In this document: positions 36,406 through 47,985 of the stretch, in pieces | Numbering within the stretch: position 1 is the stretch's first letter | How the letters are laid out: each line of letters begins with the position of its first letter | DNA from: Cloeon dipterum | Lineage: Eukaryota > Arthropoda > Insecta > Ephemeroptera > Baetidae | Reading direction: 5' to 3' | DNA length: 64,000 bases | NCBI RefSeq assembly: GCF_949628265.1 | Contig: NC_088789.1 | Coordinates: 30,249,883 to 30,313,882 of the forward strand | Program-made: the position numbers and the translations under genes | Notes under the pieces: generated by a model | What the model was told of the DNA's origin: nothing | Seen by the model: the letters and a program-made list of their open reading frames with translations, nothing else | Database searches by the model: none

Positions 36406-38396
36406 TGAACAGAAATTAAAAGATGAAGGCCGTGGCTTCCAGAAAACACCCACATTCATAGAATTTCAAAATGCTTATTACTTTATAAATTTCTTTATTT
36501 TTTGTCGTTGAAATACAAATACAATTTTACAGCGAAACTGTTTCTAAAATTCAGAATAAAATAAATAAAAGATGGAAATTCCAATATTTTGCTGCATTTT
36601 AATTTTGTCACTTTATGTAAATAGTAAATGAGTAGGGGACGTTTTTGGGTGGTGCGTATCCTCGAAAATATAAAGAAAGCGGCGATCGACGCGCGTCAAA
36701 ATCATAGTGCTGGCATACACGTCTGCGAGAACGGCCGTTGAGCATCGAATAATTGGCCGGCAAATAAACAAACGCGGCCAGCAATCAAAGTCGTGATTGG
36801 CGGCTATTTATTTCCCACGGGACGGTTGCGACTAAATTATAAATATCCAGCTGATTGTAGGCAAATTTGTATTTTATGAAAGGAAAAGATCTATTGCCCA
36901 ATCCACCGCGATTCAGAGCTTGCCTTTTTTTACCAATGTCACGCTAGGCTTAAATCAGACACAACATACGACCAAATCATGTCTCCAAGAAGGAAACAAT
37001 AATGATCACCGCTTTTTATTATCGGTTTCTTTCACAGAAATTTAAACAGAATCGATGAAAATTTTTGCTCTTTCCCCAGTTTGATGCAAATATATATTTA
37101 AGGAATTTCCATTTTACACAATTCAGAGCTATCTTAAATAATTACGAATTATTTTCCATTTACATCATTTAAAGCCGAAAATTCATGCGTGTATGGCAAC
37201 CCTAAAGCGCAATGGTACCGGAGGCACAAGTGGAAGACTCACGCGCCCGTTTTTCTTCTTTAATGAGCGACACGGCGTTTTATTGCAGCAGCAAGATGCG
37301 GCATTTGTTCTCGCGCTATGTCGGCGAGAAACGCGAGCAATATTGCTCAGAAATTTACAAACGTGTGTTGCAAATAGATGCGTAAAAGCCATTTATAAAA
37401 TTAAAAAAAAAAACATAAAATTTTTATTGAGCGAACGACTGAATCTAATAGAAATAATGTTAAAAATCCGTTATGGATTTAAAACTTTCCCACTTTAAAC
37501 GAAATCAAGGGTGTGTTTCCTCTCCTAAGGGTGGCGCTTCCTTAAAACCTTAAAATCTCCGCCGTGTCGCGATTTATCCAATGGTGTGCGAATTTGAAAT
37601 CCAACGTCCATGAATCAAAGGTTGAAGCCGCGATGAAGGTCGGCTTGAAACTCTGCTCGCCAAACACGCTGGAATAAACTTATTAATTAGGTACGCATCC
37701 CTATCTTTTTTACGCTTCTGTTTTGCCGCTGCACTGTTTCCTAATTGGCCTCCATTATTAAGACGCCATTTTGAATTCCTTCCGGCGTGAATCAAATCAA
37801 AGCGCATCCCCGATGAACAGAATCATTAAAAATTTTTGTTCTTTCCATATTTGAAGAGAATATATTAAAAGGAAATTTTACATATCACAGAGCTGCTTTT
37901 TACACTACAATTTTTTTTAATTGTATCATTATATTAAGCTATCTGGAATGGCAACCCAAGAGCAAAATAATGGGTATTCTTGAGGCACATGCGGAAGACA
38001 CGCGCCCGTTCGCCTGCTTTGATGAGCGCGGAGCGACGACGACATGGCGATTGGTGAAGTTTGTTTCTGCAGCAGCAATAATTAATATGCGCCTTTTGTA
38101 CATGCGCTTGGTCGGTGGAAATCGAGAGAGAAATTTTGCTCCGAGAACTTTGCTCGGGCCTTACACGCGCCGCTTCCTCTTTCGCACGCACTTCTGCCGA
38201 CGAACTACATTTTTGACGAAAATTTAGATTACCTTTAGTGTAACGTTATGAGAACCATTGCAATAAAATAAAGTGCACTATATATTTTCTATTGGTCAGA
38301 AAACGGCTGAATCTCTTATGATTAATTGTTTTTTAAAGTCGGTATTGAATTTATATGTTTCCCGCCCTTATTGGAAGCGAACTCAAGGTTCTGTTG
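36406..38396. other. spacer G-H, with empty X site and an orphan promoter box
   Basis: Modules occur at about 36630-36850 (GTGATTGGCGG), 36895-37170 (CCACCGCGATTCAG) and 37183-37390 (AATGGTACCGGAGGC). The unoccupied X target CGACTGAATCTAATAG lies at about 37437-37452. CTCTCCTAAGGGTGGCGCTTCC then occurs at about 37519-37540 without any following exon 1. About 37550-38370 duplicates 32210-32960. A further loss of a gene copy is inferred. Confidence 0.65.
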
Positions 38397-38478
38397 CTTC
38401 TCCTAAGGGTGGCGCTTCAACAGCTACGCCACCTGCAACCTTCCATCTTTTCACTCAGGTTCAGGTGTTCTGTATGAA
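38397..38478 (+). promoter_or_regulatory. ZNF-H upstream block
   Basis: CTCCTAAGGGTGGCGCTTC, then CCACCTGCAACC (38429-38440) and GGTTCAGGTG (38458-38467). Confidence 0.6.
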
Positions 38479-39665
38479 ATGTCGTTTCAAAGAGCATTGT
38501 GCTTGATCTGTGAGCGTCCTACGGCAGATGGCACTCTCCTCGTTGTCCACGTAGACAAGGAAAAATTGCAGCAGTGGTTTCTCAATGTCAGTGGACATGA
38601 ATTAGCCGAGGAAATCCTGGACGACGGTTTAATTTGCTACTTTTGCACCTGGGATGCCGAGTGAGTATTTTATAAGGAATTTAAGGAATTTTCTTTTTTA
38701 TTTGTGGAATATTTCCTGAAGGTTTCTTTGGAAATTCAACCAATTGGCGGCCGAGGATTTGGTTTGGTGGCCCAGGAATTTAGATTATCTGGACGATGCG
38801 GCGAAGCAGCTGCGGAAGCACTATTTTGGTGAATAAAATTTGCTCTAGAATTTTTTAATTTTATTAATTCATATATGCATCTTCAGAGGGCGAAGTAGAG
38901 CAGTGTTGGGTGCAGTTGGAGGATATTGAGCTGCCGCAAAGTGACGGTGAAGAAAGACGAATTGTCGAAGCTGAAACACGGACGAGGCTATGGAAATGCA
39001 TCTACTGCGGCAAAAGATTTAAATATTCTTATCATTTGTCTGGACATGTGATAAAAATGCACAAGGAAGCCATCAGATGTGGAAATCGCAGTTGTGCTAC
39101 TTATTTCCACAATCTTGAAGAAAAAGAAGAGCACACCAAAAATGTCCACGAGAAGCTAAAGGAACGAGAAAAAATCAAGTGCAGTTTCTGTGGAAAGGAA
39201 TTTGAGGGACCAAAAAACTACAACAGTCATGTTCGCCATGTTCACAAAGATTTTCCTGTAAAATGCTCTCGTATCGGTTGCCTGTCATTTTTCAAAACTA
39301 AAATCGAAATGAAAACTCACTTTGACTCTGCTCACGGGGAAGATGACGAGGCAAGAATGTTCAAATGCAATGATTGCGATTACAAAGCAATGCAAAAGTG
39401 TGATTTGGCACGGCACATAGCTAGAAAGCACTTGCTCAAATCCAAGAAATGTAAAATGTGCGAAAATCTCTTCTCCTGTCGAACTGAATTGAGAAAACAT
39501 GTGAAAAACTATCACAGTTTCGAGGTATGTGCTCTCTGCAAAATGGCTATGACTGTTTATAACAAGAAATATCGTCATTTGAAAATTACAAAGTGCAATC
39601 GCTGCAAGAGTAAATTCCAATGTTTAGGTTTGTATAAATCTCACTTGAAATCATGCAAAAATTAA
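38479..39665 (+). CDS. ZAD-type C2H2 zinc-finger protein, copy H
   Basis: Exons 38479-38660, 38722-38828 and 38887-39665 give 355 residues, intact. The conserved non-zinc Cys38 of the ZAD-like domain (NVCGHE or NVCEYE in the others) is Ser here (NVSGHE); the four zinc-pair cysteines are kept. Finger 5 helix residues are Q, C, D and R. It ends directly after HLKSCKN, three to five residues shorter than its neighbours. AATAAA lies at 39844-39849. The 3' flank matches that of copy C. Confidence 0.87.
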
Positions 39666-40969
39666 AGAAAATGATGAAAAAATTTAGAGTTGAAGACGAT
39701 GTCTTCCTGGACACGCTCGTCACTTTCATATAAATTTGGTCAAAATGTGATTATGTAATATTGCTTTTTTCTTTTACTTTCTTTGTTCGTTGAAAATGCA
39801 TCACATCTTTAACTTTGAAAATATTTCAACAATTCAGAAATTAAATAAATGTAAGACACAAAAATTCCGACATTCCTGCATTTTCATTTTCATCAATTTA
39901 TGTTAATAAATTAATAAACCGATGTTTTTGAGAGTGAATTGTACGGTGGCACCATCTATAATCGGCCTCAAAAAGTAAAAGGCTTTACAAAAATTGAGTT
40001 TTGTTTTAATTTTAAAAGAGCGCTGCTCCATCAATTTGAATTCAAAAGTTTATTATTCATCGCGCAGCCCACCGTAATGAGTCCTTCAAAATGCCTACTT
40101 CGCATTTTGCAGGCGTAATAAAAGCGATTTATTTCTTAAACTTGCGAGCTGTGCGCCGGCGCAAAAATCTTAATTTTTCCCCGCAATTAAGAAAGGGCAG
40201 CGGTTCGCGGTCCTCAATATTTGGCTACGCTGTTATATAGTTGCCTTGCTTTTCGCTCAAATTCAAATACTTCGCCCGGCCGTTATTGGAGAAATAAAAA
40301 AGAAAATAGCCATTTTTTTAAATTAAAATATTGGTAAATATTCAGACAATTGCGCGTTAAATTTTCATAGCGAATAAGTATTTTAACATCTTCTGCTTCG
40401 TTTAATTTCCTGTCCGAGTCATAAGGAAAAAAGTGGAATGCCAGAAGACGCGCGTGGCTGCTTTTCGGGCCGCGAAGAGCGGATCATTAGAGCAACGGAA
40501 CGAATAGATGCGGCTTGCGAACAATGCCTTTGTCCTGTCGAGGTTGGAGGTTTGAAAAGTGGGCCGACAGCCGACCAGCTGATCCTGCGGTCACGCCATT
40601 AATATTACCGCCGAGTGTCCAGACATTTCTTATGATTCCTTGCGAAATTTGTTTGATGCAGCACCAAAGGCCTGCGGCATCTCGCTTCGAGGAAATAGCT
40701 TCTTCGCACGAATACTATTTTAGCAAAATTAAAGGTGCAACTTGCTGGTGAAATTCGATTTGGAGCCTCAGAAGTTTGCGTAACTGCAACCAATTTAATG
40801 TTTTTAAATACATTATTTAACAACAATCTTTCGAATTTAATGAAAATTAAATCAAATAAAAAAAATAAGAATGAAGAAATAAACAGGATTTTCTGCGATT
40901 TATTAAAAAAATCTGTTGATAAAAAACCTGTTTTCAAAATTTACCGCTGTTGTTATTTGATTTTCTCGC
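39666..40969. other. spacer H-I, duplicate of spacer C-D
   Basis: No gene is seen. It is collinear with 23508-24989, as described there. The ORF at 40735-41394 only bridges the spacer and exon 1 in shifted frames. Confidence 0.7.
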
Positions 40970-41036
40970 TAAGAGCGGCGCTTCGATCAACTGGCGACCT
41001 GCAATCTTCCATTCAGGTTCAGGTGGGCTGGTTGAA
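40970..41036 (+). promoter_or_regulatory. ZNF-I upstream block
   Basis: GAGCGGCGCTTC, then GACCTGCAATC (about 40996-41006) and GGTTCAGGTGG (41016-41026). Confidence 0.55.
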
Positions 41037-42232
41037 ATGTCGTTGCAAAAGACGCTGTGCAAGATTTGTGAGTGTCCGACGACGGACGGCGCTGTCCTCG
41101 CTGTCCACGTGGACATGGAGAAACTGCAGAATTGGTTTCTCAATGTCTGCGAATACGAGTTGGCCGAGGAAATCAAGGATGAGGACGAAATTTGCTACTT
41201 TTGTCTGTGGCAAGTCGAGTGAGTTTTATTTAAAAGAATTCAAGGAATCTTCTTTTTTAAATGAGAAATTTTATCTAAGGTTTCAATGCAAATTCGACGA
41301 GATGGCGGACGAGTCTTTGGTTTGGTGGCCCAGGAATTTAGATTATCTGGACGAAGCGGCGAAGCAGCTGCGGAATTACTATTTTGGTGAGTAAAATTTA
41401 CTGTATAATTTTTTAATTATATTAATTCGTATATGCATCTTCAGAAGGAGAAGTAGAGCAGTGTTGGGTACAGTTGGAGAAAATTGAACTGCCGCAAAGT
41501 GACGGCAAGGGAACAACAAACGTTGAAGATGAAAAACGGCCGAGGTGGTGGAAATGCATCTATTGCGGGACAAGATTTAAATATTCTTATCATTTGTCAA
41601 GACATGTGAGGAAAATGCACAAGGGATCCATCAGATGTGAAAACTTCAATTGTGCTACTTATTTCCACACTCTTGAAGAAAAAGAAGAGCACTTCAAGAA
41701 TGTCCACGAGAAACAAAAGGAAAGAGAAAAATTCAAGTGCAGTTTTTGTGGGAAGGAATTTGAGGGACCATCCAACTACAACCAACATGTTCGCAAGGTT
41801 CACAAAGAGTTTCCCGTAAAATGCTCTCGTAAGGGTTGCTTGTCATTTTTCAAAACGAAAATCGAAATGAAAACCCACTTTGATTCTGCTCACGGGAAAG
41901 ATGACGAGGCAAAAATGTTCAAATGTAATGATTGCGATTACAGAGCAATGGAAAAATTAACTTTGAAACGGCACATAGCTAACAAGCACTTGCTCAAATC
42001 CACGAAATGTAAAACGTGCGAAAATCATTTCTTTGGTCAATCTGAATTGAGAACTCATGTGAAACGCTATCATAATTTTGAGGTTTGTGCTTTTTGCAAG
42101 ATGGTTCTGACTGTTCATTACAAGAAATGTCATCATTTGAAAATTTCAAAGTGCAATCGCTGCAAGAGCAAATTCCGATGTTTAGGTTTGTATAGATCTC
42201 ACTTGAAATCTTGCAAAAATCAGAAAAATTGA
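41037..42232 (+). CDS. ZAD-type C2H2 zinc-finger protein, copy I
   Basis: Exons 41037-41218, 41280-41386 and 41445-42232 give 358 residues, intact. The reading frame is open upstream of the chosen ATG, but MSLQ aligns with all paralogues. Exon 1 has the CKICEC variant also seen in copy D, supporting C-D and H-I as duplicated blocks. Finger 5 helix residues are E, L, T and R. AATAAA lies at 42393-42398. Confidence 0.87.
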
Positions 42233-43639
42233 TGAAAAAATTTTGAAAGATGAAGGCCGTGGCTTCTAGAAAACACCCACATTCATAGAATTTCGGTCAA
42301 AATGCTTATTACTTTATAAATTTCTTTACTTTTTTCGTTCAAAATACAAATACAATTTTACAGCGAAAACTGTTTCAAAAATTCAGAGTGAAAATAAATA
42401 AAAAACACAAATTCCAATATTTTGCTGCATTGCAATTTTGTCACTAATATGTAAATAGTAATTGAATATAGGAGACGTTTTTGGGTGGCGCGATGCCTCG
42501 AAAATATAAAGAAGGCGGCGATCGACAAAATCATAGTGCTGGCATACACTGTAAATACGGAATCTCACTATGACATGGGACATTCATGTCAGAACTAGAT
42601 CATCCATGTCATAATGAGATTGACATGAATGTTCCATGTCATTATGAGATTCCGTATTTACAGTGTACACGTCCGCGAGAACGGCCGTTGAGCATCGAAT
42701 AAATGGCCCGCAAATAAACAAACGCAGTTAGCAATCAGAGCCGTGATTGGCGGTTATTTTTTTCCCAGGATGGTTGCGACTAAATTATAAATATCCAGCT
42801 GATTGTTGGCAATTTTGTATTATATCAGATGCAGAGGAAAAAGATTTATTGCCAACAACTCAACAGCATAATGCTTCCAAGAAGGAGACACTGCTGGCCA
42901 CTTTTTATTACCGGTTTTATTTTATTGAACACACGACTGAATCTAATAGATATGATAATAAAAATCCGTAATAAATTTAAAGCTTTCCCACGTTAACCGA
43001 AATCATGGGTGTGTTTCCTCTCCTAAGAATGAAAGTTGGAAAGGTTTAAGGTCACGTGGTGATCACAGCGCCTTTCTGTTAGAAAACTATACTAATGAGA
43101 ACGCAATGTTTAAAATTTAACGTGTATATTTCAATAAATCATATCTAAAACTTAATTTAATCTTAATAAGAGAAAGCTGTTCAATAGCAAAATAAGATCT
43201 ATGAAAAATATATGTTGGCGTGAAATTGGGTGGACAATAATTTAGAGTATGAAGCAATAATATGTTTTAACATCTCAAAAGCGTGAAAATATGGACTTGT
43301 TTTTGGCCAATATCCCAAGCAAGATTATTGAACCAAAAGGGTGTCACAAGGGCTGTCGACATTACACGTTTCGCTCGCAGACTAGGAACCGAGGAAAATT
43401 CACCTGAAAAAGGTCACGCGACCATAATTTCTGAAACACCAATCAACAATTATTTTTTTAATCACGGAGTTCAAAATGATTTTATCTTTATCAACATTTA
43501 CTTAAAGAAATGACAGGAAATAAATTTATGCGTTAATTAATTTTTGGAAGTGCGGAGAAGAAACAAAATAATATATTTTCTGTAACGCGGTTACTGTTTC
43601 GAATTAAACCACTCAAAAGAGAATTTACCTTTATCCTTT
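42233..43639. other. spacer I-J
   Basis: The GTGATTGGCGG module (about 42470-42830) is interrupted by the MITE at 42547-42665. A relic of the X-target module (ACTGAATCTAATAG) and of the promoter box (CTCTCCTAAG) lies at about 42930-43030 without a gene. From 43030 nothing is recognised. Confidence 0.55.
42547..42665. mobile_element. 119 bp palindromic MITE with TA target duplication
   Basis: The element begins CACTGTAAATACGGAATC and ends with the exact inverse; the inner parts (TGACATGG..., GACATGAATG) are also complementary. It is flanked by TA on both sides. The homologous spacer after copy G has the empty site GGCATACACGTC (about 36713-36724), which defines the insertion. There is no coding capacity. 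Tc1/mariner-type mobilisation is plausible from the TA. Confidence 0.85.
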
Positions 43640-43717
43640 GAGTGGCGCTTCGATCGCCCTGTTTCACCTGGACGAACCTACCGCATCTTCTATTCTCGTT
43701 CAGGTGGTCTGTCGGAG
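43640..43717 (+). promoter_or_regulatory. ZNF-J upstream block
   Basis: GAGTGGCGCTTCGATC, a diverged left arm TTTCACCTGGACGAACC (about 43662-43678), and the right arm CGTTCAGGTGG (about 43697-43707). Confidence 0.5.
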
Positions 43718-44386
43718 ATGTCGTTGCAGAAGGAACTGTGCTTGATCTGCGAGCGTCCTACGGCGGACGGCGCTGTCCTCGCTGTCCACGTGGACAAGGA
43801 CAAACTGCAGGAGTGGCTTCTCAACATCTGCGGACACGAGTTGGCCGAGGAAATCCAAGACGAGGACAAAGTTTGCTACTTTTGCATCTGGGACGCCGAG
43901 TGAGTATTTAAAAAGGAATTTAAGAAATTTTCATTTTTATTTGTGGAATATTTCCTGAAGATTTCTTTGGAAATTCGACCGAATGGTGGACGAGGCTTTG
44001 GTTTGGTGGCCCAGGAATTTAGATTATCTGGACGATGTGGCGAAGCAGCTGCGGAAGCACTATTTTGGTAAAACTCAAGCTTTGGAAGCCCGATGGTTTT
44101 TGTTCAATTTTTTATTCTTTTTAGAGGGAAAATTGGAGCAGTGTTGGGTGCAGTTGGAGATAATTGAGCTGCCGCAAAGTGACGGTGAAGACAGGCGAAA
44201 CGTTGAAGCAGAAATACCGCCGACTAAGCGGTGGAAATGCATCTTCTGTGGGAAAAAAGTTAAATTTGCTCGAAATTTGACAACACATATGAAAGAAAAG
44301 CACAAGGAAGCCATCAGGTGTGGAAATCGCAATTGTGCAACTTATTTCCACTCGCTTGAAGAAAAAGAAGAGCACACCAAGAATGT
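43718..44386 (+). pseudogene. ZNF-J, 5' part, cut by a transposon
   Basis: Exons 43718-43899 and 43961-44067, plus the first part of exon 3 from 44125, encode an intact ZAD-like domain, finger 1 and most of finger 2. The frame then enters the inserted element and stops at 44478-44480. Its missing part resumes at 48263. Finger 1 has unusual helix residues (KFARNLTTH). The promoter block and splice sites are intact, so a truncated product could still be made. Confidence 0.85.
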
Positions 44387-44656
44387 CCCTACGAGAAAAA
44401 TCACGTGTCTACCACGTGAAAAACTCGTGGTTTTTGCCACGAGTTCACGTGTCTTGAAACACGTGTCTACCACGAGATAGACACGTGTGAAGTCTCGTGT
44501 AAAATCACGTGTTTTGGGAACGAGTCACGTGTCGACACGGGTTTGGAACGAGTTGAAACTAGGCTCTAATTTTGCATTAAATATATTTATTTGCAGCAAA
44601 TAATGACCATTATACATATGCAATTACAATTATTATTCGCATACATTTGTTCTACT

Positions 44657-45017
44657 GCTCGCGGCTAGCTCGTCGAAGGACTCGGTTCGCATTCGAGAGG
44701 GGGTTCGGACCTGGATCTCGCACTCTCACCCTTGCAGGGAGGGTGGTGGTTGTGATTTCGGTCTTCTAAGGGAGAGTTTGACCTCAATTTTGATTTCCCA
44801 CTCGCGGAATAAACAGTTAAGGGTGAATTTTCGCGAGAGTATTAAGGGTAATTTTCAATTAGGCGGTATTTTGACTTTTACCTCGATCAAAATCCCCCAT
44901 AAACGACCGAAACCACAACCACCACCATCCCTGCGAGGGTGAGAGCGCGAGAGCCAGGTCTGAACCCCCTCTCGAACACGAACCGAGCTCTTCGACGAGC
45001 TAGCCGCGAGCAGCGAT
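44657..45017. repeat. foldback repeat inside the ZNF-J insert (first of two)
   Basis: Arms at about 44657-44795 and 44878-45017 are inverted (GCTCGCGGCTAGCTCGTCGA and its inverse; AGGGTGGTGGTTGTG and CACAACCACCACC). GCAGTCGGCACAATATC follows the right arm. Confidence 0.75.
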
Positions 45018-45304
45018 GCAGTCGGCACAATATCTTTTAAGTAAAGAAATGAACAAGCAGACCTTTGCAAAAGAACAATCCTTAAAAAACTAGTTTAATA
45101 CAATGTAATCTTTACTATACTTAAGTTTCTAACTCTTGATTGATAAATTTTGTTCAAAAATATATTAATTTGATGACTGAATAAATATGCAGAAAATAAT
45201 ATTCAAAATGAAAACATTAAAATTACAATGCAAGTACGACCTTAAATGTTTTCATAAAGTCAAAATGGTTGGCATGTTAATAAATATAAAATTTAAACAG
45301 TTTC

Positions 45305-45540
45305 TGCTGCTCACGGCTGGCTCGGTTCGTACTCGAGGGGTTTCCATTCTGGCTCTGTCACGCTCTCACCCTCACAGGGAGAATGGTGGTTGTGGTTTAG
45401 GTCATCTAGGGGAAGGGGAGAGTTTGACCTTACAACCATGACCACAACCACCACCCTCCCTGCGAGGGGGGGAGCGCGAGGTTGGAACCCCCTTTCGAGT
45501 GCGAACCGAGCCTTCCGACGAGCAGCAGAAGCAGTCGGCA
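45305..45540. repeat. foldback repeat inside the ZNF-J insert (second of two)
   Basis: It is the same family as the repeat at 44657-45017, with a much shorter loop: GGCTCGGTTCGTACTCGAGG pairs with TCGAGTGCGAACCGAGCC. It is again followed by GCAGTCGGCACAATATC, suggesting that base string belongs to the repeat unit. Confidence 0.72.
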
Positions 45541-45589
45541 CAATATCGAAGACGATTCAGTCGAATAACAAAATTTGTCTCACGTGGCT

Positions 45590-46850
45590 CCGATGGCTCC
45601 GTATTCTTCTTGATCTTCTTCCTCATCAGCTGCTTTCTTCATCAGCTGCTTCTACTGCTTCCTCCTCTTCATCTTGGGCCCACTCTAAAACAGACCAAAA
45701 ATTCAGTTGTCAATTATCTATTAATGAGTTAATATACTATAAAAATTAATTTGTTTGTAAGATAAATTTTAGTCTAATTTAACAAATTTTGCACTCGTAT
45801 TTTAATTTAGGGGTTTTATAGTGACTTTATTTTGCGCCTTAATCTAAATAATATTACCTTTAAATAAACATTACAATTCAAACAATCAATAATAGGATTT
45901 AGATCCTTTAGAATTCCAGACAAGCTAAATAAATGTAAGAATAAAAAATACGGGATTTCAACAATGTCAAGGCAATGACAGGAAGTGATCGACAAAATTA
46001 CATCCCTTTGTTACTTACACAGGAAATATAATTATATAAGAAATTATCATGTAAATTGCGAATATAATATGTTGCCGCTCGCGAAAATGGAAATGCACAC
46101 AATGTTATATTACTGGATTTAACATAATAGGTGTAAATATGGCAATGCTAAATATTTAAGTTCATAGACAAATAGAACACTGACATGAAAACGTTAGAAA
46201 TTATACTCATATTACATACCTGCCAGAAATTTTGAAGCCTTTGATCCAAGGGATTCGCTCCAAAACAGATCCACGTTCAGCAGCCTCAATCGGCTTTCTT
46301 CCAGACGGCAAGGGCGGGGGCGGCGGGGCCAATTAAAGTTGTCATTTCACAAATTTTCAATCTGAAACGTAACATTGTGAACATTTTAATTAAGCAAAAG
46401 AGCAAAAATAGATAATAATTGTCAAAGTGCATGCTGTTTATTCTTTAAAAAGTAGAAAATTTACGTCATGAAACACGTCTTGGTGCCGTAAAAATTGCAC
46501 AGAGCTCAACAAACACCTTAATTTTCTGTGTCGAATTGGTTTGTTGCCCTTTTCTTGCGACTAAGAAAATCGCGTTTGGTTGTTGAGCTACGCACAATTT
46601 TTACGGCACCGTACGACGCGATGCAATTTACATTTCGTGATTAACAAGCTCGTTTGATGTATGATACATGCAGATATAGAAATAAGAAAACTACAATGAT
46701 TTTAATACATTACATACCTGCATAATATGATGGACGGTCGAGTTCACACCGAAATGCAGCAGATTGTTGACGATTATCGGGTCCAAACACACAGCCGCGA
46801 GACGCGTAAATCCAGGGTGGTTTCCGCGGGTCGTGCGTGCACTTACCGCG
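45590..46850 (-). other. possible exon remnants in the ZNF-J insert
   Basis: On the minus strand, three short open stretches have splice-like borders. 46850-46735 reads GNHPGFTRLAAVCLD... and ends CAG/GTATGT. A stretch around 46330-46232 ends GCAG/GTATGT. 45684-45625 follows TTTTAG and reads EWAQDEEEEAVEAADEESS before a stop. The pieces could be a captured host gene fragment or the end of the element's own gene. No family is recognised, and the frame across the first junction is uncertain. Confidence 0.3.
46461..46640. repeat. short foldback repeat inside the ZNF-J insert
   Basis: Arms GGTGCCGTAAAAATTGCAC...GAGCTCAACAA (about 46461-46517) and TTGTTGAGCT...AATTTTTACGGCACC (about 46574-46640) are imperfect inverted copies. 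Confidence 0.7.
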
Positions 46851-47833
46851 GTGATAATTAGCGGATTGCGTACGTAATTATGCGTAATAAGAACTGGACT
46901 TGAATGCGCGCGTATGTCACTGTCGTTAGCAATTCTCTTTTTGCCGTTGGCGTTGGCGCGTTGCTTGGCTTTGGCTGCTTACGCGTTATTTCCGATCCTG
47001 CCTGATCCTGCTTGGTGCATGCTTGTGCTTCACCAGCTCCCGCCCCCCACTTTCGCTTTTTCTCTCTTGCCGTTGCCGCTTACGCTGCAAGCAGCAACAC
47101 CAGCCGCTCCTGCCCCTCCTGTCCCTCCTTGCTCTTTCCAGCTGGGATCTTTGTTGCGCGCGAGGATGAAATTGAAAAGCTGGTGAAAAACCAGCCGCGC
47201 GAAGCGCAAGCAGTAGAGTTGCTGCGGCGCCGTGCACTTGAAATTCCGCAAGCGAATTTTTTTATTTCACAGCAATGAAATATAATTAAATTTAACTAAT
47301 TAAAATTAAGTTAATAAAAATTTAAATAATATATCGAAGAAATATAATAGGAGCTATATAATTAAAATAAAAAAATTAGTAAATATCAAATTATTAAATT
47401 ATAATAAATTTAATTTGAATAAAATATTATGAATTATTTCTAGTAAATCATCATTTGACTTTAAATGTTTGTAAAATATTATGATTTCTTTGGAGAAATA
47501 AAAAGGAATTTAAATTAAAATTTACAAAATTTAAAAATTGATTCCTTGACAAATTTTCTATGGTTTAAGTGGGAAATTATGTGATACACAGGACTTTAAT
47601 ATACCATGTAGTAATAGCTAATTTAGGTGCAGTTTTTCTATTTATAAAATTATTTTGATGGCAAATTATTCAACCGAACTACTCGTGTAACGGTACTCGT
47701 GATAAACACGTGTTAATCACGTGATCTCCGACACAATAAGTTAAATCAACCACGTATTTTCAAAGAACTTTGGAAATTGTTGCCCATTCTTTAAGTGAAA
47801 TGGGCAAAATTGTATAAATTCTAAGAAAATATT

Positions 47834-47985
47834 AAATTTAGCTACTCGTGTATTTTAACTCGAGTTGAACACGTGATCTCTGACACGTGTTCATCACGTG
47901 ATCTCGGACACGTACTTAAAAACACGTGTTTTCACACGTGTTCAACTCGAGTTAAAATTTATGAGTAGCTAAATTTAATTATTTA
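47834..47985. repeat. subterminal palindrome of the ZNF-J insert
   Basis: AAATTTAGCTACTCGTG...TTTTAACTCGAGTTGAACACG is mirrored by CGTGTTCAACTCGAGTTAAAA...GAGTAGCTAAATTT; each arm and the centre contain CACGTG. Confidence 0.75.
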
